Of a stretch of 10,131 nucleotides of DNA, positions 1 through 6,263 are shown in pieces. Source of the stretch: Phycisphaerales bacterium (GTDB lineage Bacteria; Planctomycetota; Phycisphaerae; SM23-33); NCBI GenBank assembly GCA_003485185.1, contig DNAS01000188.1, positions 8,243 to 18,373 on the forward strand. The letters are read 5' to 3'. Made by a program: the position numbers and the translations under genes. The notes beneath the pieces are model-generated. The model had not been told where the DNA came from. It saw only the letters and a program-made list of their open reading frames with translations, and did not search any database. The stretch's first letter is position 1. Every line of letters starts with the position of its first letter.

Positions 1-158
1 ACCTGGTACATCGCGTCCGCGGTGATCCGCAGGCGGGCAGGCTGTCGATTCCCTTCGTCCGCGGTGAAGGTTCGTCGGGCTTGCAGGTAATAGTGGTAGC
101 CGCGAGGGTCGCTTTCGTCCCAGATCCATCGAGCCTGTTGGAAGGTCCTCTTGTCCAT
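1..158 (-). CDS. N-terminal fragment of an alpha-L-rhamnosidase-like (GH78-type) protein
   Basis: Only the first 52 codons plus two bases are present; the gene continues beyond position 1. The translation starts MDKRTFQQARWIWD and goes on through YHYYLQARRTFTAD to ARLRITADAMYQ. This order (A-[RK]-W-I-W near the start, then an aromatic-rich strand ending in R-[RK]-T-F, then A-x-L-x-I-T-A-D-x-x-Y) is the usual opening of the N-terminal beta-sandwich of GH78 alpha-L-rhamnosidases and related large hydrolases. No signal peptide is visible, so a cytoplasmic or unusually exported enzyme is possible. The ATG at 158 is the first start after an in-frame stop near 176, apart from a TTG five codons upstream that has no better ribosome site; the Shine-Dalgarno signal is weak (a GAG about 11 bases upstream). 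It lies 134 bases downstream of the large hydrolase on the same strand, which fits glycan breakdown. The family call rests on a short stretch, so another sandwich-bearing hydrolase is possible. Confidence 0.6.
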   Translation of the reverse strand, partial: MDKRTFQQARWIWDESDPRGYHYYLQARRTFTADEGNRQPARLRITADAMYQ

Positions 159-213
159 TCGGGCGGTTCTCAATCAGGAGTTTTCAGGGAACCTCACTCA
201 TGGCCAAAAGGCA

Positions 214-237
214 TCCCGGGGCCGCGTCGCCCCGGGA
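214..237 (-). terminator. 9-bp perfect GC hairpin after the large hydrolase gene
   Basis: TCCCGGGGC at 214-222 pairs perfectly with GCCCCGGGA at 229-237 around a 6-base loop. It lies about 55 bases past the stop of the hydrolase (293) and about 55 bases before the next start (158). On the minus strand it is followed closely by CCTTTT, which is too short for a confident rho-independent terminator. It may terminate, attenuate, or protect the 3' end of the upstream message. Nothing else recognisable lies in 159-292. Confidence 0.45.
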
Positions 238-292
238 CGATGGACCCACACGATATTGCGGCCGGCAGTTGAAAGTTCAGCGTGTCCGGCCG

Positions 293-3200
293 TCATTTTT
301 CCGGCTTCAGCGTGACGACCGTTCGGCCGGTCAGGGACAGGTCCACCTGCGCCCAGGATTGTCCCTGTTCCGAGTGAATCTTCACATCCACGGGCTTGGG
401 GGCGTCTCCGACGCGCGCGACGGCCGTGTATTTGCCCTGCTTCGGCAGCGGTGCCAAGACGCGCACCGGGATCGGCTGCGGGACGGGACGGGGCGTGTCG
501 CTGGCGATAAAGTGAACGTAGGCGAACGTCGTCGGCCCGCCGTAAATGCGGAAGATGGTCTCGCAGGATCGCCGATTCGTGTTCTTGAGCTTGTCCAGGT
601 AGGCGAAGGTGAACTCGCCGGCCTGCGAATCGTCGGTCAGGACGACGTTTTCCCCGTCGGAGAACTTCAGCGTCAGGCTCCACTTGCCGGCGCACTGGGG
701 AACGCTCACCACGATCTTCGGATAGGCTTGCGGATCCAGCTCCACGGTTCGGTAAAACCCGACATATCCCTTCTCGCCCGGCGTGACGGTCACCTTGTCG
801 GTTTCGTATTCCGCCTTGCCGAAGAAACATCTCCAATCCGCTTTTCGCTTGTTGGTGAAATCGTAGCTGTGGTCTTCCGAGGGGATCATCGCTTCCACGT
901 CTGCGGGGTTGACCACCAGCGTCACCGAGCCGTCGTCGTGCGAAGCCCCGGCGACATACACGCCCTCGATCGGTTTTCCGTCCGGAGACAGCAAGGTCGC
1001 ATCAAGCCGGCGCCCGTCCGGATGCGCCAGCTCCAGGTAGTCGGTGAATACGCTGTAGGCCGGGCGAGGCTGGGCCTGGGTGTCCAGCAGGCCGTAGGGA
1101 TCGCCGTCGCCGCCGGCGTTAAACACGGTGAGCTTGGCCAGTCCGCTGGCAAACAGCCGGCCCATGGCGCGGTCCAGCCGGATTCTTTGCTCCGTGAGTG
1201 AGCAACTGTCGGGCGTGCCAAACCACGGCACGATGTTGTCGCCGGACTCGTTGCAATAAATCTCGATGTCCGTGCCCAGGTTCATCAGGTGGCCTTCGAA
1301 CAGGCAGTAAGGCAGGTCCCACACGCCGTTGCGGGCATACGGGTGGAACCCGAAGAGGTCGGCCTTCTTGGTCACGCCCAGTTCCACCATCTTGGCCGCG
1401 TTCTGGTCCACGTATCCGCTGACGGTTCCGGCCAGTCCGCCGATGATCACGGTGGCCTTGGGATCGCACTCGCGGATCACGGGCACGACGGCATGGAAGA
1501 GGGCGGCATATTCTTCCGGCGTGCCCATCCAGAATGTCGTGATGTTCTGCTCGTTCCAGATTTCCCAGCCTTCGACGCGCCCGGCGTACTTGGTCACGAT
1601 CCGGCGGATGACTTCCTTGAATTTCTCGTTGTCCGGCGGGGTGTATTCCGGGCGTTGTTTTCCGGCGGATTCGTACCGCTGGGCGCTGATGGCCGCCCAC
1701 TCGGGCGTGCCATGGAGCTGGAGTTGCACCCGGGGAGACAGCGCGAGGTAGCGTTCCACGTGCTTGTCGTAGCGATCCCAACGCTTCGGGTCGTCCGGCG
1801 GGCCGATCCAGTTCATCCGGGTGGCGCAGCGGAAATAGGACCAGTCCTTGCAGATTTCGGGCGTCAGCCTCGTCGGCCTGTCGAACGCCAGATGCACGCC
1901 GTTGCCCAGGCCCAGTCCCATCTTGCGGGCGGGCTTCGTCCGGCGTTCGATCTGGATGGCGTCCAGGAAGAGCGTCTGCGTGCCGGGGTTGGAGATCACC
2001 AGCGTGCGGGCCTTCCCGGCCGACGGGGGAAGGTAGAGAATCCGATTGAACTCGTTCGGCGCGTCCTTGTAGTGGAACGAGAGGTTGACCGTTCCGACGC
2101 TGAGGCGATAGACGAGCAACTCGTTGTGCAGCAGCGTGTCGTCCGCCTGCGCCGACAAACCGGCGCCGGTCTGGGCGAACGCGCCGCGAATCCGCAGGTA
2201 CAACGGTCCGGCTCCGAGGTCCGGCAGCGCGAGTTCCACTTTGGCGCCGGCTTCCAGGGCGCCGGGAACCTGCTCCGCGCCGACGCCGACGGGGAGTTTC
2301 AACGTCTGTCCGGCGGCAAGCGTCTTGCCCAGGTCCAGTCGCGATCCGTCGAACCGTCCCCATCGCACCACCGGCTGGGCCTGCTCTGGATCGATGCCGG
2401 GCGCGGCCTCGCGAACCTCCAGCGGTCCGGGCAGCACGACAGCCGTCGGCGTCTTGACCGCCAACTGCTTGTCCAACATCACCTTTCCGTCGTGCAGGTC
2501 CTTGGCCAGGCGCGCCACGGCCACGACGGTCTCCCGGCTCCACGGCCAGAGCTTCGGGTCGGATTCTCCGGTGAAGAGTTTGCTCGCGCAGACGATCGCG
2601 CGGTTCTTTCCGTTGGCGACGAGGTACATCTGCGGCGTGTAGTCGCGCCCGGCCGTCTGCTGGGAGCGGAGGAGCGGATAAATGCTTCCGGTCGTGGCGA
2701 CGTACCAGCGCGCGAGCAGCGGTTTTTTGAGGGACCAGCCCTTGGCCTGGGGCAGGTACGTTTCCAGCAGCGGCGTGGGCGCGTGCCGGACGGCGGAATA
2801 CGCCATGTCCATCCAATACCGGAACTCGATGCCCAGCGCCTTGTTGATGGCCTCGGTCTGCCAGACGAAGTTCGGGTTTTCAGGCGAAAGTCGCCACAGC
2901 CCCTGCGGGTCCTGGGCCATCTTGTTGTAGAACGGGTTCGCCGCCGACAGCGCGATCAGCACCCCGCCGTTTTCCATGAACCGCTGGTACGCGGCGATGT
3001 CGATCTCGGGAAACGCATCGCCCTCGAGCATCAGCGCGTCGAAGCGGTCCGCGCCGAACGCCGCCGAGTCCGCCACCTGCTCCGCCGTCAGGCGCTGCAC
3101 GGAAATTCCGCCGTCCCGCAGCCATTGCGAGACGCGGTCCAGGTAGTCGGTGCTGACGGGAAAACGCCCGCCTGGAACGGCGACCTGGGGATCCCACACG

Positions 3201-3316
3201 GCGACGCGGGGGGAATCGCCCCAGGCCGGCATCGAAACGGCGAACGCAAGGACTGCATATGCCGCAGCGATGAGGCATCGCGGAAGAAACGCGGAGTCAA
3301 GCAAGGCAAATTTCAT
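293..3316 (-). CDS. secreted clan GH-A-like glycoside hydrolase with N-terminal GATase-like domain, 1007 aa
   Basis: A large exported enzyme probably acting on polysaccharide or glycoside outside the cytoplasm. Residues 1-33 form a signal peptide (a hydrophobic stretch ending SMPAWG). About 36-145 resembles a class I glutamine-amidotransferase-like (flavodoxin-type) fold of the sort used as trimerisation domain in GH42 enzymes, with FDALMLEGD and ENGGVLIAL. About 320-460 is beta-rich and may be a carbohydrate-binding-like sandwich. About 470-760 looks like a (beta/alpha)8 barrel related to GH39/GH5: GTPEW at 536-540, GWEIWNEQN with candidate acid/base Glu589, FGFHPYA near 655-662, and IYCNESG with candidate nucleophile Glu690. 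The 101-residue gap fits strands 4 and 7 of clan GH-A. The rest is beta-rich C-terminal sandwich. The ATG at 3316 is chosen over an upstream ATG at 3424 because AGGAAGGAG lies 9 bases before it and the signal peptide begins there. The exact GH family and substrate are not certain. Confidence 0.82.
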   Translation of the reverse strand: MKFALLDSAFLPRCLIAAAYAVLAFAVSMPAWGDSPRVAVWDPQVAVPGGRFPVSTDYLDRVSQWLRDGGISVQRLTAEQVADSAAFGADRFDALMLEGDAFPEIDIAAYQRFMENGGVLIALSAANPFYNKMAQDPQGLWRLSPENPNFVWQTEAINKALGIEFRYWMDMAYSAVRHAPTPLLETYLPQAKGWSLKKPLLARWYVATTGSIYPLLRSQQTAGRDYTPQMYLVANGKNRAIVCASKLFTGESDPKLWPWSRETVVAVARLAKDLHDGKVMLDKQLAVKTPTAVVLPGPLEVREAAPGIDPEQAQPVVRWGRFDGSRLDLGKTLAAGQTLKLPVGVGAEQVPGALEAGAKVELALPDLGAGPLYLRIRGAFAQTGAGLSAQADDTLLHNELLVYRLSVGTVNLSFHYKDAPNEFNRILYLPPSAGKARTLVISNPGTQTLFLDAIQIERRTKPARKMGLGLGNGVHLAFDRPTRLTPEICKDWSYFRCATRMNWIGPPDDPKRWDRYDKHVERYLALSPRVQLQLHGTPEWAAISAQRYESAGKQRPEYTPPDNEKFKEVIRRIVTKYAGRVEGWEIWNEQNITTFWMGTPEEYAALFHAVVPVIRECDPKATVIIGGLAGTVSGYVDQNAAKMVELGVTKKADLFGFHPYARNGVWDLPYCLFEGHLMNLGTDIEIYCNESGDNIVPWFGTPDSCSLTEQRIRLDRAMGRLFASGLAKLTVFNAGGDGDPYGLLDTQAQPRPAYSVFTDYLELAHPDGRRLDATLLSPDGKPIEGVYVAGASHDDGSVTLVVNPADVEAMIPSEDHSYDFTNKRKADWRCFFGKAEYETDKVTVTPGEKGYVGFYRTVELDPQAYPKIVVSVPQCAGKWSLTLKFSDGENVVLTDDSQAGEFTFAYLDKLKNTNRRSCETIFRIYGGPTTFAYVHFIASDTPRPVPQPIPVRVLAPLPKQGKYTAVARVGDAPKPVDVKIHSEQGQSWAQVDLSLTGRTVVTLKPEK

Positions 3317-3325
3317 GATCGACAA

Positions 3326-3334
3326 CTCCTTCCT
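3326..3334 (-). promoter_or_regulatory. ribosome binding site fixing the hydrolase start
   Basis: The minus strand reads AGGAAGGAG here, 9 bases before the ATG at 3316. It decides against the longer frame starting at 3424, whose 36 extra residues are charged and proline-rich and would bury the signal peptide. Just upstream, GTTTC (3346-3350) and GAAAC (3359-3363) form a 5-base inverted repeat with an 8-base spacer that could fold or bind a regulator. Confidence 0.75.
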
Positions 3335-3382
3335 GCTGGGTTTCGGTTTCGGCGGGCGGAAACGGGATTTCGAGTGTTTAGA

Positions 3383-3404
3383 GCCGTCCGAATTCTTAGG
3401 CGGC
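3383..3404 (-). other. imperfect intercistronic hairpin
   Basis: GCCG (3383-3386) plus CC (3388-3389) can pair with GG-CGGC (3399-3404), with one bulged base and a 9-base AT-rich loop. It lies in the 111-base gap between the pseudopilin gene stop and the hydrolase start. No T-run follows on the minus strand, so it is not a classic terminator. The gap holds no open frame I would call, only a 10-base direct repeat GGCGGAAACG at 3355-3364 and 3402-3411. Confidence 0.25.
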
Positions 3405-3427
3405 GGAAACGCGGGTCGATGCACCTG

Positions 3428-4096
3428 TCAATCGGGATACGTAGTCCACATCTGCGGCGTGACTTCCGTGAAGGAGTCCACATGCTGATCGACAAACAGG
3501 ATGTTGCATTTCCCGTAATCCCCGCCGACATGCCGGAAGTCCGCGGACTGCCATCCGTAGCCGTACTCGGGAGAATAAGGGGTATAAGGAAGTAAGATAT
3601 TGTACTCGCTACAGAACATGGCGTCGAAGACGAGCGTCGTGCCGGTGGGATCCTGCACATTGAGGAGGGACATCGTCCAGTAGCCGATCAGGTTGTCGGG
3701 CTTGCCGCCCGCCTGGGCCTCGTCGTCCAGCCAGCGGTTTATGGAGTAGTTGCACGCCCACGGGCGGGCGGTCCAGTAGCCGGGCGGGGTGGTGCCCCAG
3801 GGTTTCGACGGGCAGCCCAAGGGGAACGGCGGACCGTTCAGATGCATGTAGGTGGCGACCGGCGGCTGCCAACTATACTCCGGCAGGTACCCCTTGTAGT
3901 CCTCGGCGTAATACGTCAGCGCCAGCCCGGTCTGCTTGAGGTTGGTCATGCACACCACGCCCTTGGTCAGGTCCCGGGCCTTCGTCAGCGAGGGCAACAG
4001 GATGCTCACCAGCAACGAGATGATGGCAATGACCACCAGTAGTTCGATCAGGGTGAAAGCGTCAGCTTGCCGCATTGGCCTGTGCTTCCTTGCCAT
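3428..4096 (-). CDS. type II pseudopilin-like protein with prepilin N-terminal methylation motif, 222 aa
   Basis: An envelope protein of the very large PVC family with a prepilin-type N-terminus (DUF1559/SBP_bac_10-like group); members occur in many copies per genome and their roles are mostly unknown. After a short basic leader, the class III signal reads DA|FTLIELLVVIAIISLLVSILLPSL: cleavage would fall before Phe14, mature Glu5 is Glu18, and one hydrophobic helix follows (about 14-36). The residue before the cut is Ala13 instead of the usual Gly. The C-terminal part has the family's 'RH...N.LF.D.HV' pattern (His189 to Asp203), but the usual Gly after Asp is Gln204. The ATG at 4096 is preferred to a TTG two codons upstream because TAGGAG lies 8 bases before the ATG and only 2 before the TTG. 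It lies 87 bases after the PEP-CTERM gene and 111 before the hydrolase, which suggests a surface or secretion role linked to glycan use. Confidence 0.88.
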   Translation of the reverse strand: MARKHRPMRQADAFTLIELLVVIAIISLLVSILLPSLTKARDLTKGVVCMTNLKQTGLALTYYAEDYKGYLPEYSWQPPVATYMHLNGPPFPLGCPSKPWGTTPPGYWTARPWACNYSINRWLDDEAQAGGKPDNLIGYWTMSLLNVQDPTGTTLVFDAMFCSEYNILLPYTPYSPEYGYGWQSADFRHVGGDYGKCNILFVDQHVDSFTEVTPQMWTTYPD

Positions 4097-4104
4097 ACGC
4101 AATT

Positions 4105-4109
4105 CTCCT
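4105..4109 (-). promoter_or_regulatory. ribosome binding site fixing the pseudopilin start
   Basis: AGGAG on the minus strand, 8 bases before ATG 4096. The in-frame TTG at 4102 would be only 2 bases away, so it is the less likely start. Confidence 0.65.
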
Positions 4110-4133
4110 ACACTGCTGCACAGTCGCGAATGC

Positions 4134-4159
4134 GGCGGCGGGCGGTCAGGCCCGCCGCC
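4134..4159 (-). terminator. 10-bp perfect GC hairpin between PEP-CTERM and pseudopilin genes
   Basis: GGCGGCGGGC at 4134-4143 pairs without mismatch with GCCCGCCGCC at 4150-4159 around a 6-base loop (GGTCAG). It starts about 24 bases after the stop of the PEP-CTERM gene. No T-run follows on the minus strand, so it is more likely a 3'-end stabiliser or partial attenuator that sets the ratio of an abundant surface protein to downstream genes. That role is inference. Confidence 0.5.
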
Positions 4160-4183
4160 ACAGGAGCACGTCCGGTCCCAATT

Positions 4184-5023
4184 TTACGCGCGGCGGCGGC
4201 GGAGCAGCGCGCCCAGGCCGCCCAGGCCCAGCAGGGCCAGCGTCGCCGGCTCGGGAACCGCGCCGGTGCCGAGGGCGAGGTTGTCGATGGTCACGCTGCC
4301 GGCAGTCAGACCCTTGTTTTGAAGGGCGAAGTACCCGATATTGATTGCGCGGTCGGGCTCGTTGTCGTCTGCTCCTCGAACATCCGAAAACGGAATCCAG
4401 CTTCCGCTGTTCTGCACCACGCCGTCCTTGTAGAGGAGGATCTGGAGGTTGTCGTAGTCGATTTTCATTGAGATGGTCGCCTTGACCCCATCGGTCAGGA
4501 ACCCGTTCCAGGTAATCGAGGCAAAGCTCCTCTGGGTAGTCGCTATGAGGTTGAGGATCACCTTTCCGTCCTGGTACACGTCCATGGAAAGGGGTTTGTA
4601 ATAGTTTCCGTCCCGGCCGAAATCCAGGGTGAAGAGTTTTCCCGTCCCCGACGACGAGTTCAACGTGATGTCGAACGATCCCCAATGGGTGCCCGTGACA
4701 TTGTCCACGTCCATGCCCGTGTTGGCGTCGTTGATGTAGTCAAGTATTGGGGCCTTGTACCCAAATGTCGACGACGACGCTCCGCTGGGATTGACCACGG
4801 AAACCGCCGCGCCATCGGTGGCCGTTCCGCTTACGTTAAACCCCACCGCGGTTCCAACGGTGAGTGCCCAGCCACTCTGGCCAGCATTAGTGCCGGTCGC
4901 CAGGGCGGCATCCGAATACGTCGGAGCGTTGAAGTCAATGACAACCGCTCCTGCCCGCGAAACCGTCAGCAACACCGCCGCCACCACACCCGCGAAACTT
5001 CCCATTGTCTTCAAAGCGTTCAT
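4184..5023 (-). CDS. PEP-CTERM sorting domain protein, 279 aa
   Basis: A predicted exported protein handled by an exosortase/PEP-CTERM system. Residues 1-26 form a signal peptide (AGVVAAVLLTVSRAGA). The C-terminus has the full tripartite signal: VPEPA at 256-260, a hydrophobic helix (TLALLGLGGLGALL, 261-274) and the basic tail RRRRA. The body of about 225 residues starts with VIDFNAPTYSDAAL, is rich in Gly, Thr and Ser, and contains FTLDFGRDGNYYKPLSMDVYQDGK and later ISMKIDYDNLQILLYKDG. This strand pattern resembles a concanavalin/LamG-like jelly roll, which could bind sugar, but I see no diagnostic motif. AAGGAG lies 6 bases before the ATG at 5023. It sits between the LacI gene and the pseudopilin gene. 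No exosortase gene is in the window, so processing must rely on one elsewhere. Confidence 0.92.
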   Translation of the reverse strand: MNALKTMGSFAGVVAAVLLTVSRAGAVVIDFNAPTYSDAALATGTNAGQSGWALTVGTAVGFNVSGTATDGAAVSVVNPSGASSSTFGYKAPILDYINDANTGMDVDNVTGTHWGSFDITLNSSSGTGKLFTLDFGRDGNYYKPLSMDVYQDGKVILNLIATTQRSFASITWNGFLTDGVKATISMKIDYDNLQILLYKDGVVQNSGSWIPFSDVRGADDNEPDRAINIGYFALQNKGLTAGSVTIDNLALGTGAVPEPATLALLGLGGLGALLRRRRA

Positions 5024-5087
5024 CGTTTTCTCCTTCTGCTTTTTTAGAGTCCTCTGAGATGCTCCATTGCACTCACATGTTTCCTAC

Positions 5088-5104
5088 GCCGGGACCTTCC
5101 CGGC
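5088..5104. terminator. GC hairpin with a T-run on the plus-strand side
   Basis: GCCGGG (5088-5093) pairs with CCCGGC (5099-5104) around a 5-base loop. On the plus strand it is followed by CGG and then six T (5108-5113), which is the layout of a rho-independent terminator for rightward transcription. The genes on both sides read leftward, and on the minus strand the T-run becomes an A-run before the stem, so it is not a good terminator for the LacI gene. It lies in the 92-base gap between the LacI stop (5116) and the PEP-CTERM start (5023). Confidence 0.4.
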
Positions 5105-5115
5105 CGGTTTTTTAA

Positions 5116-6144
5116 TCAAAAGGTCTGGCCCGCGACCAGTTTTACCGAAACCCTTGTCGGAGCCAGCGGTTCCGCGGGGGCCTCGATTTTCTGGAGCAGC
5201 ATTCGTACCGCCTGCCGGCCCATTTCCTCCACGTTCAGGTCGATCGTCGTGATGGGAACGCCCTGGGCAGCCGCGGGCATGTCCTCGACGGTCAGGATCG
5301 CCAACTCCTGCGGAACGCGAATCCCCAGCAAGGCCGTCGCGTGCAGCAGCGGCTGGGCGACGGAGGACGAATACGTCACCACGGCGGAAGGGCGGACGTC
5401 CCGGCGAAGCCACTGAACTGCCGCTTCGACGCGAGTGTCCGTCTCGAAAACGTCGCCGGGGCGCGTCCATGTTGCCTCGAGCACTTCTGCCTCGCTCGTC
5501 AGACCGGCGCTCCGCATGGCCTGCTCGTATCCCTCTCGACGGCGCTGCTCGCTGTGATGCTTTTTGCGATGCGCCGTGGGGGTGGGGTACTGGAGATAGG
5601 CGATCCTGCGGTGTCCGCGCGACAAGAGCTGCTCCGTCGCCAGCCGCCCGGCGCCCACGTCGTCCGGGCAGACGCAGTCGCTCTCCATGTCCGCGTTGAT
5701 CCAGATCGAAGGCAGGGCGTGCTCGCGGATCACGCGGACCATGCCTTCAGGAATGTCGATGTTGTAATTGATCAGCAGCCCGTCGGTCATCCACTCCCGC
5801 AGGAGGCGCGGCAGATTCGCTTCGCTGGTGAGTTTCTCATCCGACAGGCGGGACATCACCAGGTGCATCTCGTGCGCTGCCAGCTCGCCCTGGATGCCGT
5901 CGATCAGGCCGAAACTGATGTGGCTGCGTCCGTGGAACGTGCTCATCAGCAGTCCGGCCGCGTTAAACCGTCCCATGCGGGTGGCCTTGGCGAAGGTGTT
6001 GGGGCGATATCCGAGTTCGTTGGCGGCCTTGAGAATCCGCCGCCGGGTATCCTCGGCCATCCGGCCACTGCGACGGAGGGCATTGGAAACCGTCACGTGG
6101 CTGACGCCGGTCCGCTCCGCGATGTCCTTGATTGTGGCCTTCAT
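5116..6144 (-). CDS. LacI-family transcriptional regulator, 342 aa
   Basis: A sugar-responsive DNA-binding repressor or activator. The N-terminal LacI helix-turn-helix is clear: TIKDIAERTGVSHVTVSNAL at 4-23, followed by RRRILKAANELGYRPN up to 49 and the hinge. The rest is the periplasmic-binding-protein-like effector core with typical pieces: ISFGLIDGIQGEL, DGLLINYNID, GAGRLATEQLLSRGHRRIAYL, a substitution region near PSAVVTYSSSVAQPLL, and the closing TTIDLNVEEMGRQAVRMLLQKI. The length is normal for the family. In the hinge, the position that is usually Leu in 'A-R-x-L-R' and inserts into the centre of the operator is Thr55 (AKATR). The start at 6144 has CAGGTAG shortly upstream. A near-palindromic, CG-centred site overlaps its own promoter, suggesting autoregulation. 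Its placement at the head of the PEP-CTERM/pseudopilin/hydrolase genes suggests it controls them; the effector cannot be told. Confidence 0.94.
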   Translation of the reverse strand: MKATIKDIAERTGVSHVTVSNALRRSGRMAEDTRRRILKAANELGYRPNTFAKATRMGRFNAAGLLMSTFHGRSHISFGLIDGIQGELAAHEMHLVMSRLSDEKLTSEANLPRLLREWMTDGLLINYNIDIPEGMVRVIREHALPSIWINADMESDCVCPDDVGAGRLATEQLLSRGHRRIAYLQYPTPTAHRKKHHSEQRRREGYEQAMRSAGLTSEAEVLEATWTRPGDVFETDTRVEAAVQWLRRDVRPSAVVTYSSSVAQPLLHATALLGIRVPQELAILTVEDMPAAAQGVPITTIDLNVEEMGRQAVRMLLQKIEAPAEPLAPTRVSVKLVAGQTF

Positions 6145-6174
6145 TGTCTACCTGATTAGACGTGCATTCTGCTA

Positions 6175-6192
6175 CGGTTCCACGTTTAACCG
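6175..6192. promoter_or_regulatory. candidate LacI-family operator upstream of the lacI-type gene
   Basis: CGGTTCCACGTTTAACCG is an 18-base dyad with 14 of 18 positions symmetric (CGGTTnnACGTnnAACCG) and a central CG, the hallmark of LacI-family operators. It overlaps the candidate -10 element of the LacI gene and starts 31 bases before its ATG, a normal place for autorepression. No equally good second copy was seen in the window by eye. Confidence 0.55.
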
Positions 6193-6211
6193 ATGTTGGA
6201 CGATTTGTCAA
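6184..6211 (-). promoter_or_regulatory. candidate sigma-70 promoter of the LacI-type gene
   Basis: On the minus strand a perfect -35 hexamer TTGACA lies at 6211-6206, then a 16-base spacer and a weak -10 TTAAAC at 6189-6184. Transcription would start near 6177 and give a leader of roughly 30 bases before the ATG at 6144. A further small dyad, GTCTA (6146-6150) and TAGAC (6157-6161), covers the ribosome site. The 119-base gap 6145-6263 shows no other gene. Confidence 0.5.
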
Positions 6212-6263
6212 GAAAAATCCTGCCGAGTAAGGTGGGAAACACATTGCTTGTAGTGGAAAGTGC

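Noticed and set aside
1119..2816. A 565-codon open frame on the minus strand in another frame of the hydrolase
   Set aside because: Arg/Ala/Gly-rich low-complexity translation with no recognisable motifs; fully inside a well-supported gene.
3355..3411. 10-base direct repeat GGCGGAAACG
   Set aside because: Only two copies with no flanking structure; easily expected by chance in GC-rich DNA.
3317..3424. 36-residue N-terminal extension of the hydrolase from the ATG at 3424
   Set aside because: It would place a charged, proline-rich segment before a good signal peptide, and the strong AGGAAGGAG lies just before the internal ATG at 3316.
1289..3595. A 768-codon open frame on the plus strand opposite the large hydrolase
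   Set aside because: It is the antisense shadow of a GC-rich gene: the protein is rich in Arg, Gly and His with no domain pattern, while the minus strand shows a signal peptide and catalytic motifs.
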